NCBI RefSeq assembly: GCF_009498035.1
Contig: NZ_CP034550.1
Coordinates: forward strand, 4,836,001-4,900,000
Direction of reading: 5' to 3'
Length of the DNA stretch: 64,000 nucleotides
From: Saccharothrix syringae
GTDB taxonomy: Bacteria > Actinomycetota > Actinomycetes > Mycobacteriales > Pseudonocardiaceae
The notes beneath the pieces are model-generated. The model made no database searches. It was not told the DNA's origin and saw only the letters and a list, made by a program, of their open reading frames with translations. Positions 8,421-16,880 of the stretch are shown here, in pieces. The translations under genes and the position numbers were made by a program. The stretch's first letter is position 1, and every line of letters starts with the position of its first letter.

Positions 8421-9440
8421 CTAATGATGGCGAGCGACGGTGCGCTCGAAATCAAGTAGATTTTTAAGTGCGGGTCGTAGTGCTTTCTGTAGAGATGGTC
8501 CAACGATTCCGAATATCTCCAGCGGTAAAGGCTCGAATTTATTAATTCGAGATTCCCGGATTGAAGGGAAGTGAATCACGGCGCTATAGAAGGTCGTGCC
8601 GCTCAGTTGGGACATGCTTGTCGGGCGTTCAATCGAGGGAATGTAAGGCAATTTCGGAGGGGGCCATCGCTTGCCGGTTCGACGGAAAAGTGCAGTAGAC
8701 TTTTTTCTTAGTAGTTTATGTGACATTCTACGAAAAGTTTCATAAGTTTTGGAATCTGGTGGAACTAGTAGTATTAACCGTTGGGGTGCTATTGTGTAAG
8801 TCGCTTCGACGAACTCCCACAACGTCCCGGGGGTCGGATCCATCGCGAGAACAACTAATCTTGCTCGTCGCATAAGGTTGCGAACCTCATCTTGCCACGA
8901 ATGTGGCGACATCTGTAGGCGTCCGGCGCCGACTGGGGGCAGTTTTTCGCCAGGAGTGCCCACTGTAATTACCGGTCCTATGCGTCGTAGACTCTTAACT
9001 AAATGCTCTTCGCCAGTTTTGCCGTGTGCGAATAGAGAGTAAATAAGTCCAAGTGGCGAATGTTGATGTATGCTTAACGGTGCGAAAATCTCTGTGTCGC
9101 CGCGACTGGCGTCCTCCTTGAAGCCTCTTAGGTATAGGACAAAGTTGACATCCTCGACGGGCATGGAAATTGGCATGGATGCTCGATGTCTGCGTGCGAG
9201 CAGTAAGGTTCGTCGTCCTTCGTTTGATGTCCAGAGTGACAGAGTGTTCAAAATCATGTATGTTGCCCACTTCAAGCCTGTGGGTTTTTCTATATAAAGA
9301 ATCTGCAGGAGTAAATGCCAAGAGAATATTGCACTAGAGGAAGTGCCTATAGCGGTTATCAAGAGGCCTGTTATGGCGAGCCTCTCGGTTCGGCCACGTA
9401 GCATCTTGTCTAGAAAATTCGGCACGCCGGATATGTTCAT
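8421..9440 (-). CDS. Membrane-anchored TIR-like/unknown protein, A+T-richer
   Basis: A protein of about 339 residues. Two hydrophobic segments lie near the N-terminus (about 22-45 and 55-70). A cytoplasmic domain begins FVLYLRGFKEDAS and contains GPVITVGTPGEKLPPVGAGR, SWQDEVRNLMRRARLVVLAM and TLWEFVEATY. This set (YLRxF-x-D, GPVxxxGxPGE, W-x-x-x-V, WE) recurs in actinobacterial membrane proteins with a TIR-like fold; I know no proven activity. The G+C content is visibly lower than all neighbours and codon choice is atypical, pointing to recent acquisition. I chose ATG 9440 over an upstream TTG. Confidence 0.6.
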   Translation of the reverse strand: MNISGVPNFLDKMLRGRTERLAITGLLITAIGTSSSAIFSWHLLLQILYIEKPTGLKWATYMILNTLSLWTSNEGRRTLLLARRHRASMPISMPVEDVNFVLYLRGFKEDASRGDTEIFAPLSIHQHSPLGLIYSLFAHGKTGEEHLVKSLRRIGPVITVGTPGEKLPPVGAGRLQMSPHSWQDEVRNLMRRARLVVLAMDPTPGTLWEFVEATYTIAPQRLILLVPPDSKTYETFRRMSHKLLRKKSTALFRRTGKRWPPPKLPYIPSIERPTSMSQLSGTTFYSAVIHFPSIRESRINKFEPLPLEIFGIVGPSLQKALRPALKNLLDFERTVARHH

Positions 9441-9495
9441 ATGCAATGACCTTGATTGTAGTATTGGGGTGTAGGTTTGAAGATGAGGGCTGATC

Positions 9496-10078
9496 TTGGT
9501 GAGTAGGAGTGGTCGGGCAAGGCGATTCAGGCGGTGTCTCGCAGCTCCTTCGCCCGCACCGGCATCGGCCGGAACGTCGCGGGGTCGAGCACCCGAAATG
9601 ACGGACCACCTCGTCGAAGACCCAGCGCGAGACCACCAGCGTGGCCAACCTGGGCGACTCCTTAAGCGCCGTGCGTACCGACGGCGCGTCCAGCAGTCGG
9701 AAGGCGGTGGTCAGGGAGGTGGCGCCGTGGCCGTCGAAGGCCACTTCGCCGGCGTGCACGGCCATGCGTAATCGCGCGCGTTGCGCGGCGGGGTTGGTGT
9801 CGTTGTGCGCGCAGCGCTCGCGCCAACGCCTCGGGCATCACCTCGACCAGCAGCGCCTTGGCGTATTCCGGCGGGATAAGGACGAGCACGCTGTCGCCAC
9901 AGTCCTCGTGGTAGCACGCCTCCCACGGCACCGCAGCTGCGTGCAGGGCGCCGGTGACGGTCCGGTACAGGCCCGCACGGGTGCCCAGTTGGTGGGGTAG
10001 GGTGCGGCGCGGATCGCCGAAGCCCTCCACGTCGACCACGACGATCGTGCGAGGGATCACCTGCCTTGCAACCACCAT
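9496..10078 (-). pseudogene. Broken nucleotide-cyclase-like conflict protein
   Basis: The first frame gives VVVDVEGFGDPRRTLPHQL, then AGLYRTVTGALHAA, EDCGDSVLVLIPPEYAKALL and VEVMPEALARAL. A second frame continues MAVHAGEVAFDGHGATSLTTA, FRLLDAPSVRTAL and VVSRWVFDEVVRHF. A third supplies the expected ending (FRPMPVRAKELRDTA, stop, IALPDHSYSP), in which TGA replaces a Trp codon. This matches a common actinobacterial protein resembling class III cyclase domains, often found next to NACHT/TIR genes. Two frameshifts and one nonsense codon make it a pseudogene. The 3' limit is approximate. Confidence 0.7.
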
Positions 10079-10555
10079 GCTGGCCTCCGAACGGCCCGAG
10101 CGTCGATCCGGTCATGCACGGTTGTACCGGCTCGCGGACCGGTAGTCCTACTGCTGGCACACAGATCACCCGCCTGGCACCATGTCCCGCCGGGCGGTCT
10201 GGGCGCCCCAGGACTTCGCTACGACCGGATGGCAAACCGTCGGTTCGACCGAACCGATTTCGTCGTCAGCCCCACAACGTGGATCCGGCCGTTCGGTTCC
10301 GACGGAGTGGTCGACTGCTCGCGTTGCCGTCACTGCGATATCCCGCGACTTCCGAGCTGAAGGCGGCAGTCGGGATCGCGGCTGTCTCTGCATGGCTGCA
10401 CGATGCAGTGGGCGCGACGGCGTGAAGATCGTGGACGGAGGGCTGGAGGTTTCAGCGGAATACCAGAACCGCGAAGGAACCGGTGTGGCTGCGCGGGTGA
10501 TCATCGCTCTAGCGTCCGTCCAGGACTGGGCCCACTGATTACCTGGGCCTTCACC
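10079..10555. other. Intergenic stretch, no supported gene
   Basis: A plus-strand frame (10182-10538) is open but lacks a ribosome binding site and any recognisable motif. I see no RNA gene, terminator or repeat here. The stretch ends at the outer terminus of an IS3-family fragment. Confidence 0.4.
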
Positions 10556-10757
10556 CCGGATGGTGGACACTGGGTTATGCGGCGTGGGTCAGCGTAGCCG
10601 ATGTCGGTAGGAGGCTGTTCTCGTAGTCGATCGGGGACGTCTGGCCAAGGTGGGAATGGCGGCGTCGGGTGTTGTAGCGGTGCAGCCAGCCGAAGGCCGC
10701 GAGCCGTGTCTCCCTTGCGCTGCTCCAGGTTTGGGCGCCTTGGAGGGCGGGACTTGA
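10556..10757 (-). mobile_element. IS3-family 3'-end fragment, inverted
   Basis: The minus strand encodes QGAQTWSSARETRLAAFGWL and then HRYNTRRRHSHLGQTSPIDY before a stop. This is the C-terminus of an IS3-family OrfB, and it is followed by the element's outer end (CGCATAACCCAGTGTCCACC). It is a near-copy, in opposite orientation, of the 3' end at about 13330-13544. It directly abuts the left end of the full IS3 element that follows. It is a remnant of a second insertion, truncated at 10757. Confidence 0.8.
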
Positions 10758-10823
10758 CCCTGGATGTTGGACACCAGAAACACTTGGATCCTGACGATCC
10801 TGACGGACAGGAGTCCCGTTCAG

Positions 10824-11129
10824 ATGGTGATGAAGCACTACCCGCCGGAGTTTCGGGCCGAGGCGGTCGCGCTCTACCGGTCCCGCCCCGGCGCGACGAT
10901 CAAATCGGTGGCCCGGGATCTCGGAGTCAACCACGAGACGCTGCGCAACTGGATCCGGCTCGACGACGGACAGCGCACCGGGGCGCCCGCCGCCACGGCG
11001 AGCGCCCCGGCGCCGGTCTCGCCGGAAGACGAGAACGCCGCCCTGCGCAAAAGGATCCGCGAGTTGGAGGAGGAACGCGACATTCTGCGCAAGGCGGCCC
11101 GGTATTTCGCGGGGGAGACGTGCTGGTGA
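10824..11129 (+). CDS. IS3-family transposase OrfA
   Basis: A 101-residue protein starting MVMKHYPPEFRAEAVALY, with a homeodomain-like helix-turn-helix (TIKSVARDLGVNHETLRNWI). It ends in the leucine-zipper-type coiled coil LRKRIRELEEERDILRKAA that links OrfA to the OrfAB fusion. The frame is intact. It ends by overlapping orfB (about 11126), where programmed frameshifting would normally make the OrfAB transposase. Because orfB is destroyed, only the DNA-binding half can be produced; OrfA alone often represses IS3 transposition. Confidence 0.85.
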   Translation: MVMKHYPPEFRAEAVALYRSRPGATIKSVARDLGVNHETLRNWIRLDDGQRTGAPAATASAPAPVSPEDENAALRKRIRELEEERDILRKAARYFAGETCW

Positions 11130-11729
11130 ACCGCTTCGGGTTCGTCTCCGAAAACCGACGCCGGTATGGCGTGAAGCGGTTGTGCCAGGTCATCGGGGTC
11201 GCCCGGTCCAGCTACTACCGCTGGATGGCCACCACGGCCGATCGTGCGGCCCGGGTCGCGGACGACGCGCGCCTGGCCGCCCGTATCCGGGGTGATCCAC
11301 CGCGGGTCGGCGGGTACCTACGGCGTCCCACGGGTTACCGCCGAACTGCACGACACCGGAGACTGCGTCAACCACAAGCGCGTCGCCCGGGTGATGCGCG
11401 GGGTCGGGTTGGTCGGGCTGCGGTTGCGCCGCCGGCACCGCACCACCACGGTCGACCCCGCCACGGTCAAGGCCTCCGACCTACTCACACGTGATTTCAC
11501 CGCCGACACTCTCAACACCCACTACGTCGGCGACATAACGTACCTGCCGATCGTCGACGGCACGTTTCCTCTGCCTGGCCACGGAGATGGACCTGTGCTC
11601 GCGTCGCCTGGTCGGCTGGGCCGTGGCCGACCACATGTGCGTCGACCTGGTCCTCGACGCCCTGCACGCGGCGGAGCGGACACGTGGAAGCCTGGCCGGG
11701 GCGATCTTCCACGGCGATCACGGGGCGCA

Positions 11730-13223
11730 GGGTGGATTCAACTGGTCGTCGCAACATCCTGATCTTGGATGTGTGCGACGTGGTGACGGCGGACTGGAGT
11801 AAGAAGACCAGTGATGTTCCCGAGGGTTTGCGTCGGCAGTGGCGTGCTGATCGGGCACTTCGGCCGGCGATGCGCTCGCCTGGCCGGCCGGACCCGTCAC
11901 GGGTGGTGCAACGCTGGTTCTGGCGGCTGATCGCCACGGGGGTCACGACGGTGGAGGCGTCGTTGGCGGTCGGCGTGTCGTGGCCGGTGGGTACCCGCCG
12001 GTTTCGTCATGCTGGCGGCATGCCGCCGATCTCGCTGGCTGAGCCTGCGGGCCGCTACCTGACGTTCGAGGAGCGCGAGGAGATCGCGATCCTGCGTGCG
12101 AAGGGCGCCGGGGTGCGCCGGATCGCCCGCTCTCTGCAGCGGGACCCGGGGACGATCTCCCGTGAACTGCGCCGCAACGCCGCCACGCGCGGCGGGACTA
12201 CCGCGCGACGGTCGCCCAGTGGAAGGCACAGCAGGCCGCCAGGCGCCCGAAGGTCTCCAAGGTCGTCACCAACGACCGGCTGCGCGAGTACGTCCGGGAG
12301 CGTCTGGACGGCACTCTGCGCGGCGCTGACGGCACGGTCGTGGCAGGGCCGGGCGCAGCCGAGTGGAAAGGGCGCAAGATGAAGCCCCACCGAGCGGATC
12401 GGCACTGGGCGACGGCCTGGAGCCCGCAACAGATCAGCCACCGCGTCAGGCTCGACTTCCCCGATGACGAGTCCATGCGGATCAGCCACGAGGCGATCTA
12501 CCAGGCGTTGTTCATCCAGGGACGCGGTGCCCTCAAGCGTGGGCTCGTCGCGTGTCTGCGCACCGGACGCGCGCTGCGCGAGCCGCGGGCCAGGGCGCGG
12601 AATAAGCCGCGAGGGCACGTCACCGCCGACGTGGTCCTCTCCGAGCGCCCGGCCGAGGCCGCGGATCGTGCGGTGCCCGGGCACTGGGAGGGTGACCTGA
12701 TCATCGGCACCGGACGGTCCGCGATCGGCACGCTCGTCGAGCGCTCGAGCCGTTCCACACTCCTGGTGCACCTGCCGCGCCTGGAGGGATGGGGCGAGAG
12801 GCCGCCGGTGAACAACGGCCCCTCGCTCGGCGGCTACGGCGCCGTCGCGATGAACGCCGCGCTCACGGCCTCGATGACGCAACTGCCCGAGCAGCTACGA
12901 AAGACGCTCACCCGGGACCGCGGCAAGGAACTCTCCGGACACGCCCGGTTCGCGCTCGAGACCGGGACCAAGGTGTAGTTCGCCGACCCGCACTCGCCCT
13001 GGCAACGGCCGACGAACGAGAACACCAACGGGCTGCTGCGCCAGTACTTCCCCAAAGGCACCGACCTCTCCCGCTGGTCCGCCGAAGACCTCGAAGCCGT
13101 CGCACTGGCGGTCAACAACCGGCCCCGCAAGATCCTCGGCTGGAAGACCCCTGCCGAGGTTTTCGAAGAGCAGCTACGCTCACTTCAACAGCCCGGTGTT
13201 GCATCCACCGGTTGAACTCACCC
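11730..13223 (+). mobile_element. IS30-family element nested in IS3 orfB
   Basis: The left end (GGGTGGATTCAACTGGTCG from 11730) and the reverse complement of the right end (GGGTGAGTTCAACCGGTGG, ending at 13223) match with a few mismatches over about 29 bp, continuing to a shared GCAACA. The insertion separates the codons for ...DHGAQ and YGTKSF of orfB exactly, so removing it restores the host reading frame. The element is about 1.49 kb and carries one decayed transposase gene. Any target duplication is at most 1-3 bp and is not certain. Confidence 0.8.
11769..13215 (+). pseudogene. IS30-family transposase, frameshifted with a nonsense codon
   Basis: The N-terminal half has the IS30 signature YLTFEEREEIAILRAKGAGV then RRIARSLQRDPGTISRELRR. 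The frame shifts near 12200, and the second half continues as ISHEAIYQALFIQGRGALK, VPGHWEGDLIIGTGRSAIGT and LTRDRGKELSGHARFALETG. A TAG at 12976-12978 stands where a Tyr codon is expected ([15 protein letters not shown]). The same frame then continues to [20 protein letters not shown] and the end. The catalytic D..D..E residues are present but the gene cannot yield one protein. The exact start is uncertain. Confidence 0.8.
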
Positions 13224-13592
13224 AATACGGCACCAAATCCTTCGCCGACGCCTGCCGTGAAGCCGGAGTGACTCGGTCCATGGGCGCGGTGGGCAGTTCC
13301 GCGGACAACGCCGCCGCCGAAAGCCTCAACGCCTCCTTCACACGCGAAACCCTCCAAGGCGCCCAAAGTTGGGGCAGTGCAAGGGAAGCACGACTGGCTC
13401 TGTTCGGCTGGGCGCACCGCTACAACACCCGACGACGCCACTCTCACCTCGGCCAGACATCCCCGATCGACTACGAGAACAGCCTGCTACCGACACCGGC
13501 TACGCGTAACCCACGCCGCATAACCCCGTGTCCAACATCAGGGGTAAAGTCCCCTCAAGTACACCCTTATGGTGTAGTGATCTTGTTGGTGA

Positions 13593-13728
13593 TCCGCAAA
13601 AATGGGGAAGACAAACCTGCCTGTAGCTCTCACGTTCGCTAGGTAGGACCCCCGCTCGCGCAGGGAAGATGAGACCGGCGAGGTGTAGTTGGGCGACGAC
13701 GGACCACCCCCGCTCGCGTGGGGAAGAC
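13593..13728. CRISPR. Degenerate type I-E-like CRISPR remnant (2-3 repeats)
   Basis: A 28-bp unit at 13701-13728 (GGACCACCCCCGCTCGCGTG then GGGAAGAC) resembles actinobacterial type I-E repeats. A diverged copy lies at 13643-13670 (core CCCCCGCTCGCGCAGGGAAG). A still poorer one ends at 13612 (ATGGGGAAGAC). All three end exactly 58 bp apart, leaving about 30-bp spacers. No cas gene is present in the window and the repeats decay away from the right-hand copy, so this is at best an orphan or dying array next to IS elements. The 58-bp period is slightly short for type I-E, so chance similarity is not excluded. Confidence 0.5.
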
Positions 13729-13843
13729 ACTTGCCGACCAGCGACTTCACAGCGCCATGCGCCAGTTCCCGTTCACTTGACCCGAGCCCGCAACGCTACA
13801 AGCCCCCACCCGTGTCCCGCCAGGCGGGACCACCAGCCCACCC

Positions 13844-14824
13844 CTACCGCGAAAACGCCCCCCGGTACTCCCCGGGCGAAACCCCGACCTGCCTCAAGAA
13901 GTGGTGCCGCAGGTTGTTGGCCGTCCCCAGCCCGCTCAGCTCCGCCACCTTCTCCACCGGCAGGTCAGTGGCCTCCAACAGGCTCTGCGCCCGCACGAGC
14001 CGCTGGTTCAGCAACCACCGCAACGGCGTGGTACCGGTGGCCTGCTGAAGCCGCCGGTAGAAGGTCCGGCGGCTCATCGACGCCCGCCGCGCCAGGTCGT
14101 CGACCGCCAACGGCCGGTCGAGGTTCGCGCGGGCCCAGTCCAGCACGGGGGCCAGGCCCCGGTCGTCCGAAGCGGGCACCGACAGGTCGATGAACTGCGC
14201 CTGCCCGCCCGGCCTGTGCGCCGGCACGACCATCCGGCGCGCCAACTGGTTCGCGACGTGCGCGCCGAGGTCCCGCCGCACCAGGTGCAGGCACAGGTCC
14301 AGCCCCGCGGTCATCCCCGCGCTGGTCAGCACGTCACCGTCGTCCACGTACAGCACCGAGTCGTCGACCCGCACCTTCGGGTAGCGCTCGGCCAACCGGT
14401 CGGTGTGCATCCAGTGCGCGGTGGCGCGGCGGCCGTCCAGCAGACCTGCTTCGGCCAGGGCGAAGGCGCCGCTGCACAGGGACACCACGCGGGCACCCGC
14501 GTCGTACGCGCGGCGCAGGGCGGTGATCAGTTCGGGTGGCGCGGGCTTTCCCTCGTCGACGACGTCGTCCGGTACCGACGACACGATGACGGTGTCGGCG
14601 CCGACGATGTCGTCGATGCCGTAACCGGTGTTCAGGGCGAAACCCGGTCCGCTGCCCGCCGGGCCCGTCCGGCACATCCGCAGGTCGTACCAGGGGTCGG
14701 CCAGGTCGGGTTGGGGCATGCCGAAGACCGTGGCGGGGATGCTCAGCTCGTACAGGTCCCAGAACGCGAAGCCGATCTCCGCGGGCACGACGAGGGCGAC
14801 CGAACCAGCGCTCATGATCGCCAT
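13844..14824 (-). CDS. GlxA-family AraC-type transcriptional regulator
   Basis: A 326-residue protein. The N-terminal DJ-1/PfpI-like domain (residues about 8-175) has the nucleophile-elbow region VVSLCSGAFALAEAGLLDGR and THWMHTD-like ATAHWMHTDRLAERYP. The C-terminal AraC domain contains two helix-turn-helix motifs (VDDLARRASMSRRTFYRRLQ and VEKVAELSGLGTANNLRHHF). These features define the GlxA family of transcriptional activators. It is divergent from the imine-reductase-like gene at 14900, with 75 bp between them, so it probably regulates that pair. ATG 14824 or the ATG at 14815 could be the start. Confidence 0.85.
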   Translation of the reverse strand: MAIMSAGSVALVVPAEIGFAFWDLYELSIPATVFGMPQPDLADPWYDLRMCRTGPAGSGPGFALNTGYGIDDIVGADTVIVSSVPDDVVDEGKPAPPELITALRRAYDAGARVVSLCSGAFALAEAGLLDGRRATAHWMHTDRLAERYPKVRVDDSVLYVDDGDVLTSAGMTAGLDLCLHLVRRDLGAHVANQLARRMVVPAHRPGGQAQFIDLSVPASDDRGLAPVLDWARANLDRPLAVDDLARRASMSRRTFYRRLQQATGTTPLRWLLNQRLVRAQSLLEATDLPVEKVAELSGLGTANNLRHHFLRQVGVSPGEYRGAFSR

Positions 14825-14899
14825 CGTATGGCACGAATTTGGCGGTCACCGTCACCGGTGCCACTGGCGGCGTCCGCGCTGGACCGCGAACCTGGACGC

Positions 14900-15766
14900 A
14901 TGAGCACAGCACCTGAACCGGTCACCGTCATCGGGCTCGGCAACCTGGGGCGCGCGTTGGCCGCCACCTTCCTGCGCCACGGCCACCCCACCACCGTCTG
15001 GAACCGGTCCGCGGCCAAGGCCGACGCGCTCGTCGCAGGGGGTGCGACGGCCGCTGCGACGGCGGGTGAGGCGATCGGGGCCGGTGAACTCGTCGTCATC
15101 GCGCTGCTGGACGCCGCCGCCGTGCGCGAGGTGCTGACCGACGCGGTGCGCGGGCGCACGCTGGTCAACCTCACCTCCGGTGGTCCGCAGGAGGCGCGGG
15201 AACTGGCCGACTGGGCCGACGAGCACGGGGCCCGCTACCTCCACGGCGCCGTGTACGCGGTGCCGCAGACGATCGGCACCGCCGAGTCGTCGATCAACTA
15301 CAGCGGTTCGGAGGAGGTCTACCGGCGTTGGCGGGCGCCGCTGGGGCTGCTGGGCAGGGGCACCTTCCTCGGCCCGGACGCCGGGCTCGCCTCCGGCTAC
15401 GACGTGGCGATCCTCGCCGGGATGTACGGCATGCTCGGCGGGTTCCTGCACGCCGCGGAGATGGCGCGGGCCGCCGGGGTGCGTGCCGCCGAGCTGACCC
15501 CGATGCTGAAGTCGTGGCTGGCGGACGTCTTCCCGGTGCTGTCCGTCTTCGCCGCGGAGATCGACAGCGGGGACTACGGCACCGAGGAGTCGGGGCTGGC
15601 GATGAACCAGGCCGGGCTCGACACGATCCTGCGGGCCAGCCGGTCGCTGGGCGTCCCGACCGACACGCTCACGCCGCTCAAGGAGCTGGTCGACCGGCAG
15701 GTCGCCGCCGGGCACGGTGCGGTCAGCCTGGCGCGCGCCGTCGAGTCGCTGAGGGGTGCGGCGTGA
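14900..15766 (+). CDS. NAD(P)-dependent oxidoreductase, imine reductase/6PGDH-like
   Basis: A 288-residue protein. The N-terminal Rossmann fold (VTVIGLGNLGRALAATFLRH) carries the VWNRS motif that usually favours NADP. The VNLTSGGPQEA region and C-terminal helical dimerisation domain are typical of 3-hydroxyisobutyrate dehydrogenase/imine reductase proteins. The segment YLHGAVYAVPQTIGTAESSI resembles the imine-reductase subgroup, which reduces cyclic imines. The start is ATG 14900. The stop overlaps the next gene's GTG by 4 bases (GTGA), indicating an operon with the PPOX-type protein. The substrate is unknown. Confidence 0.8.
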   Translation: MSTAPEPVTVIGLGNLGRALAATFLRHGHPTTVWNRSAAKADALVAGGATAAATAGEAIGAGELVVIALLDAAAVREVLTDAVRGRTLVNLTSGGPQEARELADWADEHGARYLHGAVYAVPQTIGTAESSINYSGSEEVYRRWRAPLGLLGRGTFLGPDAGLASGYDVAILAGMYGMLGGFLHAAEMARAAGVRAAELTPMLKSWLADVFPVLSVFAAEIDSGDYGTEESGLAMNQAGLDTILRASRSLGVPTDTLTPLKELVDRQVAAGHGAVSLARAVESLRGAA

Positions 15767-16248
15767 GTTCGGTGGTGTCCGACTTCGGTGAGCTGGAGGC
15801 CGAGTTCAACAACTACATCGGCGCGATCAACTACGCCACGATGGTCACCGTCGACGCGCGCGACCGGCCGCGGACGCGCGTGCTGATCCCGGTGTGGGAG
15901 ACGGTCGGCGGCGCCCCGCTCGGCTGGCTGGCCACCTACCGGACGCCGGTCAAGGCCGCGCACCTCGCGGGCAACCCGCACACCAGCTTCTCCTACTGGG
16001 CACCGGGCAACGACTCGGTCGCCGTCGACGCCGTCGCCGAGTGGGACGACGCCCCGCCCACCAAGGAGCACGTCTGGGAGCTCTACCGCCGGACCAGCCC
16101 GCCCGGTGCCGGCTACCCGCTGGGCAGCTTCTGGGAGTCGCCGTCCGATCCCGAGCTGCACGTGCTCCGCCTGACGCCGTGGCGCGTGCAGGTGATCCGG
16201 GGGCGCGACCTGCACAGCCGCATCTGGCGGGCCGGGCAGGCGGGGTGA
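15763..16248 (+). CDS. Pyridoxamine 5'-phosphate oxidase-like flavin protein
   Basis: A 161-residue split-barrel protein. It begins with a short helix (FGELEAEFNNYIGAI) and then ATMVTVDARDRPRTRVLIPVW, the first strands of the PPOX fold. Further on are AAHLAGNPHTSFSYW and the C-terminal VLRLTPWRVQVIRG. Members bind FMN or F420 and act as small-molecule reductases or oxidases; the substrate cannot be told from sequence. The start GTG overlaps the stop of the imine-reductase-like gene, so the two are translated together. Confidence 0.8.
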   Translation: MSSVVSDFGELEAEFNNYIGAINYATMVTVDARDRPRTRVLIPVWETVGGAPLGWLATYRTPVKAAHLAGNPHTSFSYWAPGNDSVAVDAVAEWDDAPPTKEHVWELYRRTSPPGAGYPLGSFWESPSDPELHVLRLTPWRVQVIRGRDLHSRIWRAGQAG

Positions 16249-16277
16249 CCGGCGCGGGGTCGGTAGGCTCGGGCCGC

Positions 16278-16880
16278 GTGATCGACGCGCACGCGAAGAC
16301 CTACCTGCACGACGACCTGCGCGAGGTGCGCCAGGCGGTGGTCGCCAAGCTCGACGGGCTGTCCGAGTACGACGCGCGCCGCCCGCTGACCCCCACCGGG
16401 ACCAACCTCCTCGGCCTGGTCAAGCACCTGTCCACCGCGGAGGCCAGGTACTTCGGCGAGGTGTTCGGCCGCCCGTTCCCCGAACCCCCGCCCCGGTGGG
16501 ACGACCTGTCCGCGCGCGGCACCGACATGTGGGCGACCGAGCACGAGACGCGCGCCGGGATCGTCGACCGGTACCGGCGGGTGTGGGACCACGCCGACGC
16601 GACGATCGACGCCCTCGCCGTCGACGCGCCCGGCCACGTGCCGTGGTGGCCGCGCCCCGACGTGGTCCTGTTCAACGTCCTGGTGCACGTGCTCACCGAG
16701 ACCAACCGGCACGCCGGGCACGCCGACATCCTCCGCGAACGGCTCGACGGCGCGACGGCGCTCGACGGCACCGCCCAGCAGAAGGACGCGGCCTTCTGGG
16801 CGCGCCGGCACGCCGAGGTCGAACGCGCCGCCCGGGCCGCGTCCGGTCACCCGGACCGGAACTCCAGCAGGCAGCGCTGA
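16278..16880 (+). CDS. DinB-family (DUF664) protein
   Basis: A 200-residue four-helix-bundle protein with the DinB/YfiT pattern. LVKHLSTAEARYFGEVFGR gives the first metal-binding His, and LVHVLTETNRHAGHADILRE gives two more. These proteins often bind a divalent metal and some are thiol-dependent (mycothiol or bacillithiol) transferases. I chose GTG 16278 because TAGGCT stands 8 bases upstream (16264-16269), the arrangement of a leaderless actinobacterial transcript. A GTG at 16245 is the alternative. The 3' end overlaps the convergent methyltransferase gene by 34 bp. Confidence 0.8.
   Translation: MIDAHAKTYLHDDLREVRQAVVAKLDGLSEYDARRPLTPTGTNLLGLVKHLSTAEARYFGEVFGRPFPEPPPRWDDLSARGTDMWATEHETRAGIVDRYRRVWDHADATIDALAVDAPGHVPWWPRPDVVLFNVLVHVLTETNRHAGHADILRERLDGATALDGTAQQKDAAFWARRHAEVERAARAASGHPDRNSSRQR

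Larger units (their letters stand above)
11126..13509 (+). pseudogene. IS3-family transposase OrfB, frameshifted and split by IS30
   Basis: The N-terminal part (VNRFGFVSENRRRYGVKRLC and YYRWM) is in one frame. The segment TYGVPRVTAELHD...THYVGDITYLP is in a second, and MDLCSRRLVGWAVADHMCVD...GAIFHGDHGAQ in a third. Translation then runs into the IS30 element at 11730. The protein resumes after 13223 with YGTKSFADACREAGVTRS and continues to RRRHSHLGQTSPIDYENS. Two frameshifts preceded or followed the insertion. The catalytic residues (DITY, the aspartate around HGDHG, and Glu in AAAESLNASF) remain recognisable but scattered. Confidence 0.85.
10758..13544 (+). mobile_element. IS3-family element interrupted by an IS30-family element
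   Basis: The left end CCTGGATGTTGGACACC (from about 10759) is the inverted match of the right end GTGTCCAACATCAGGGG (13528-13544). Inside are orfA and a broken orfB, with a second transposon inserted at 11730-13223. Removing the insert leaves about 1.29 kb, the normal size for an IS3-family element. The degenerate CRISPR-like repeats begin 50 bp beyond the right end. Confidence 0.8.

Noticed and set aside
10182-10538. 118-codon plus-strand gene
   Set aside because: No ribosome binding site, no family resemblance and a setting between two decayed elements.
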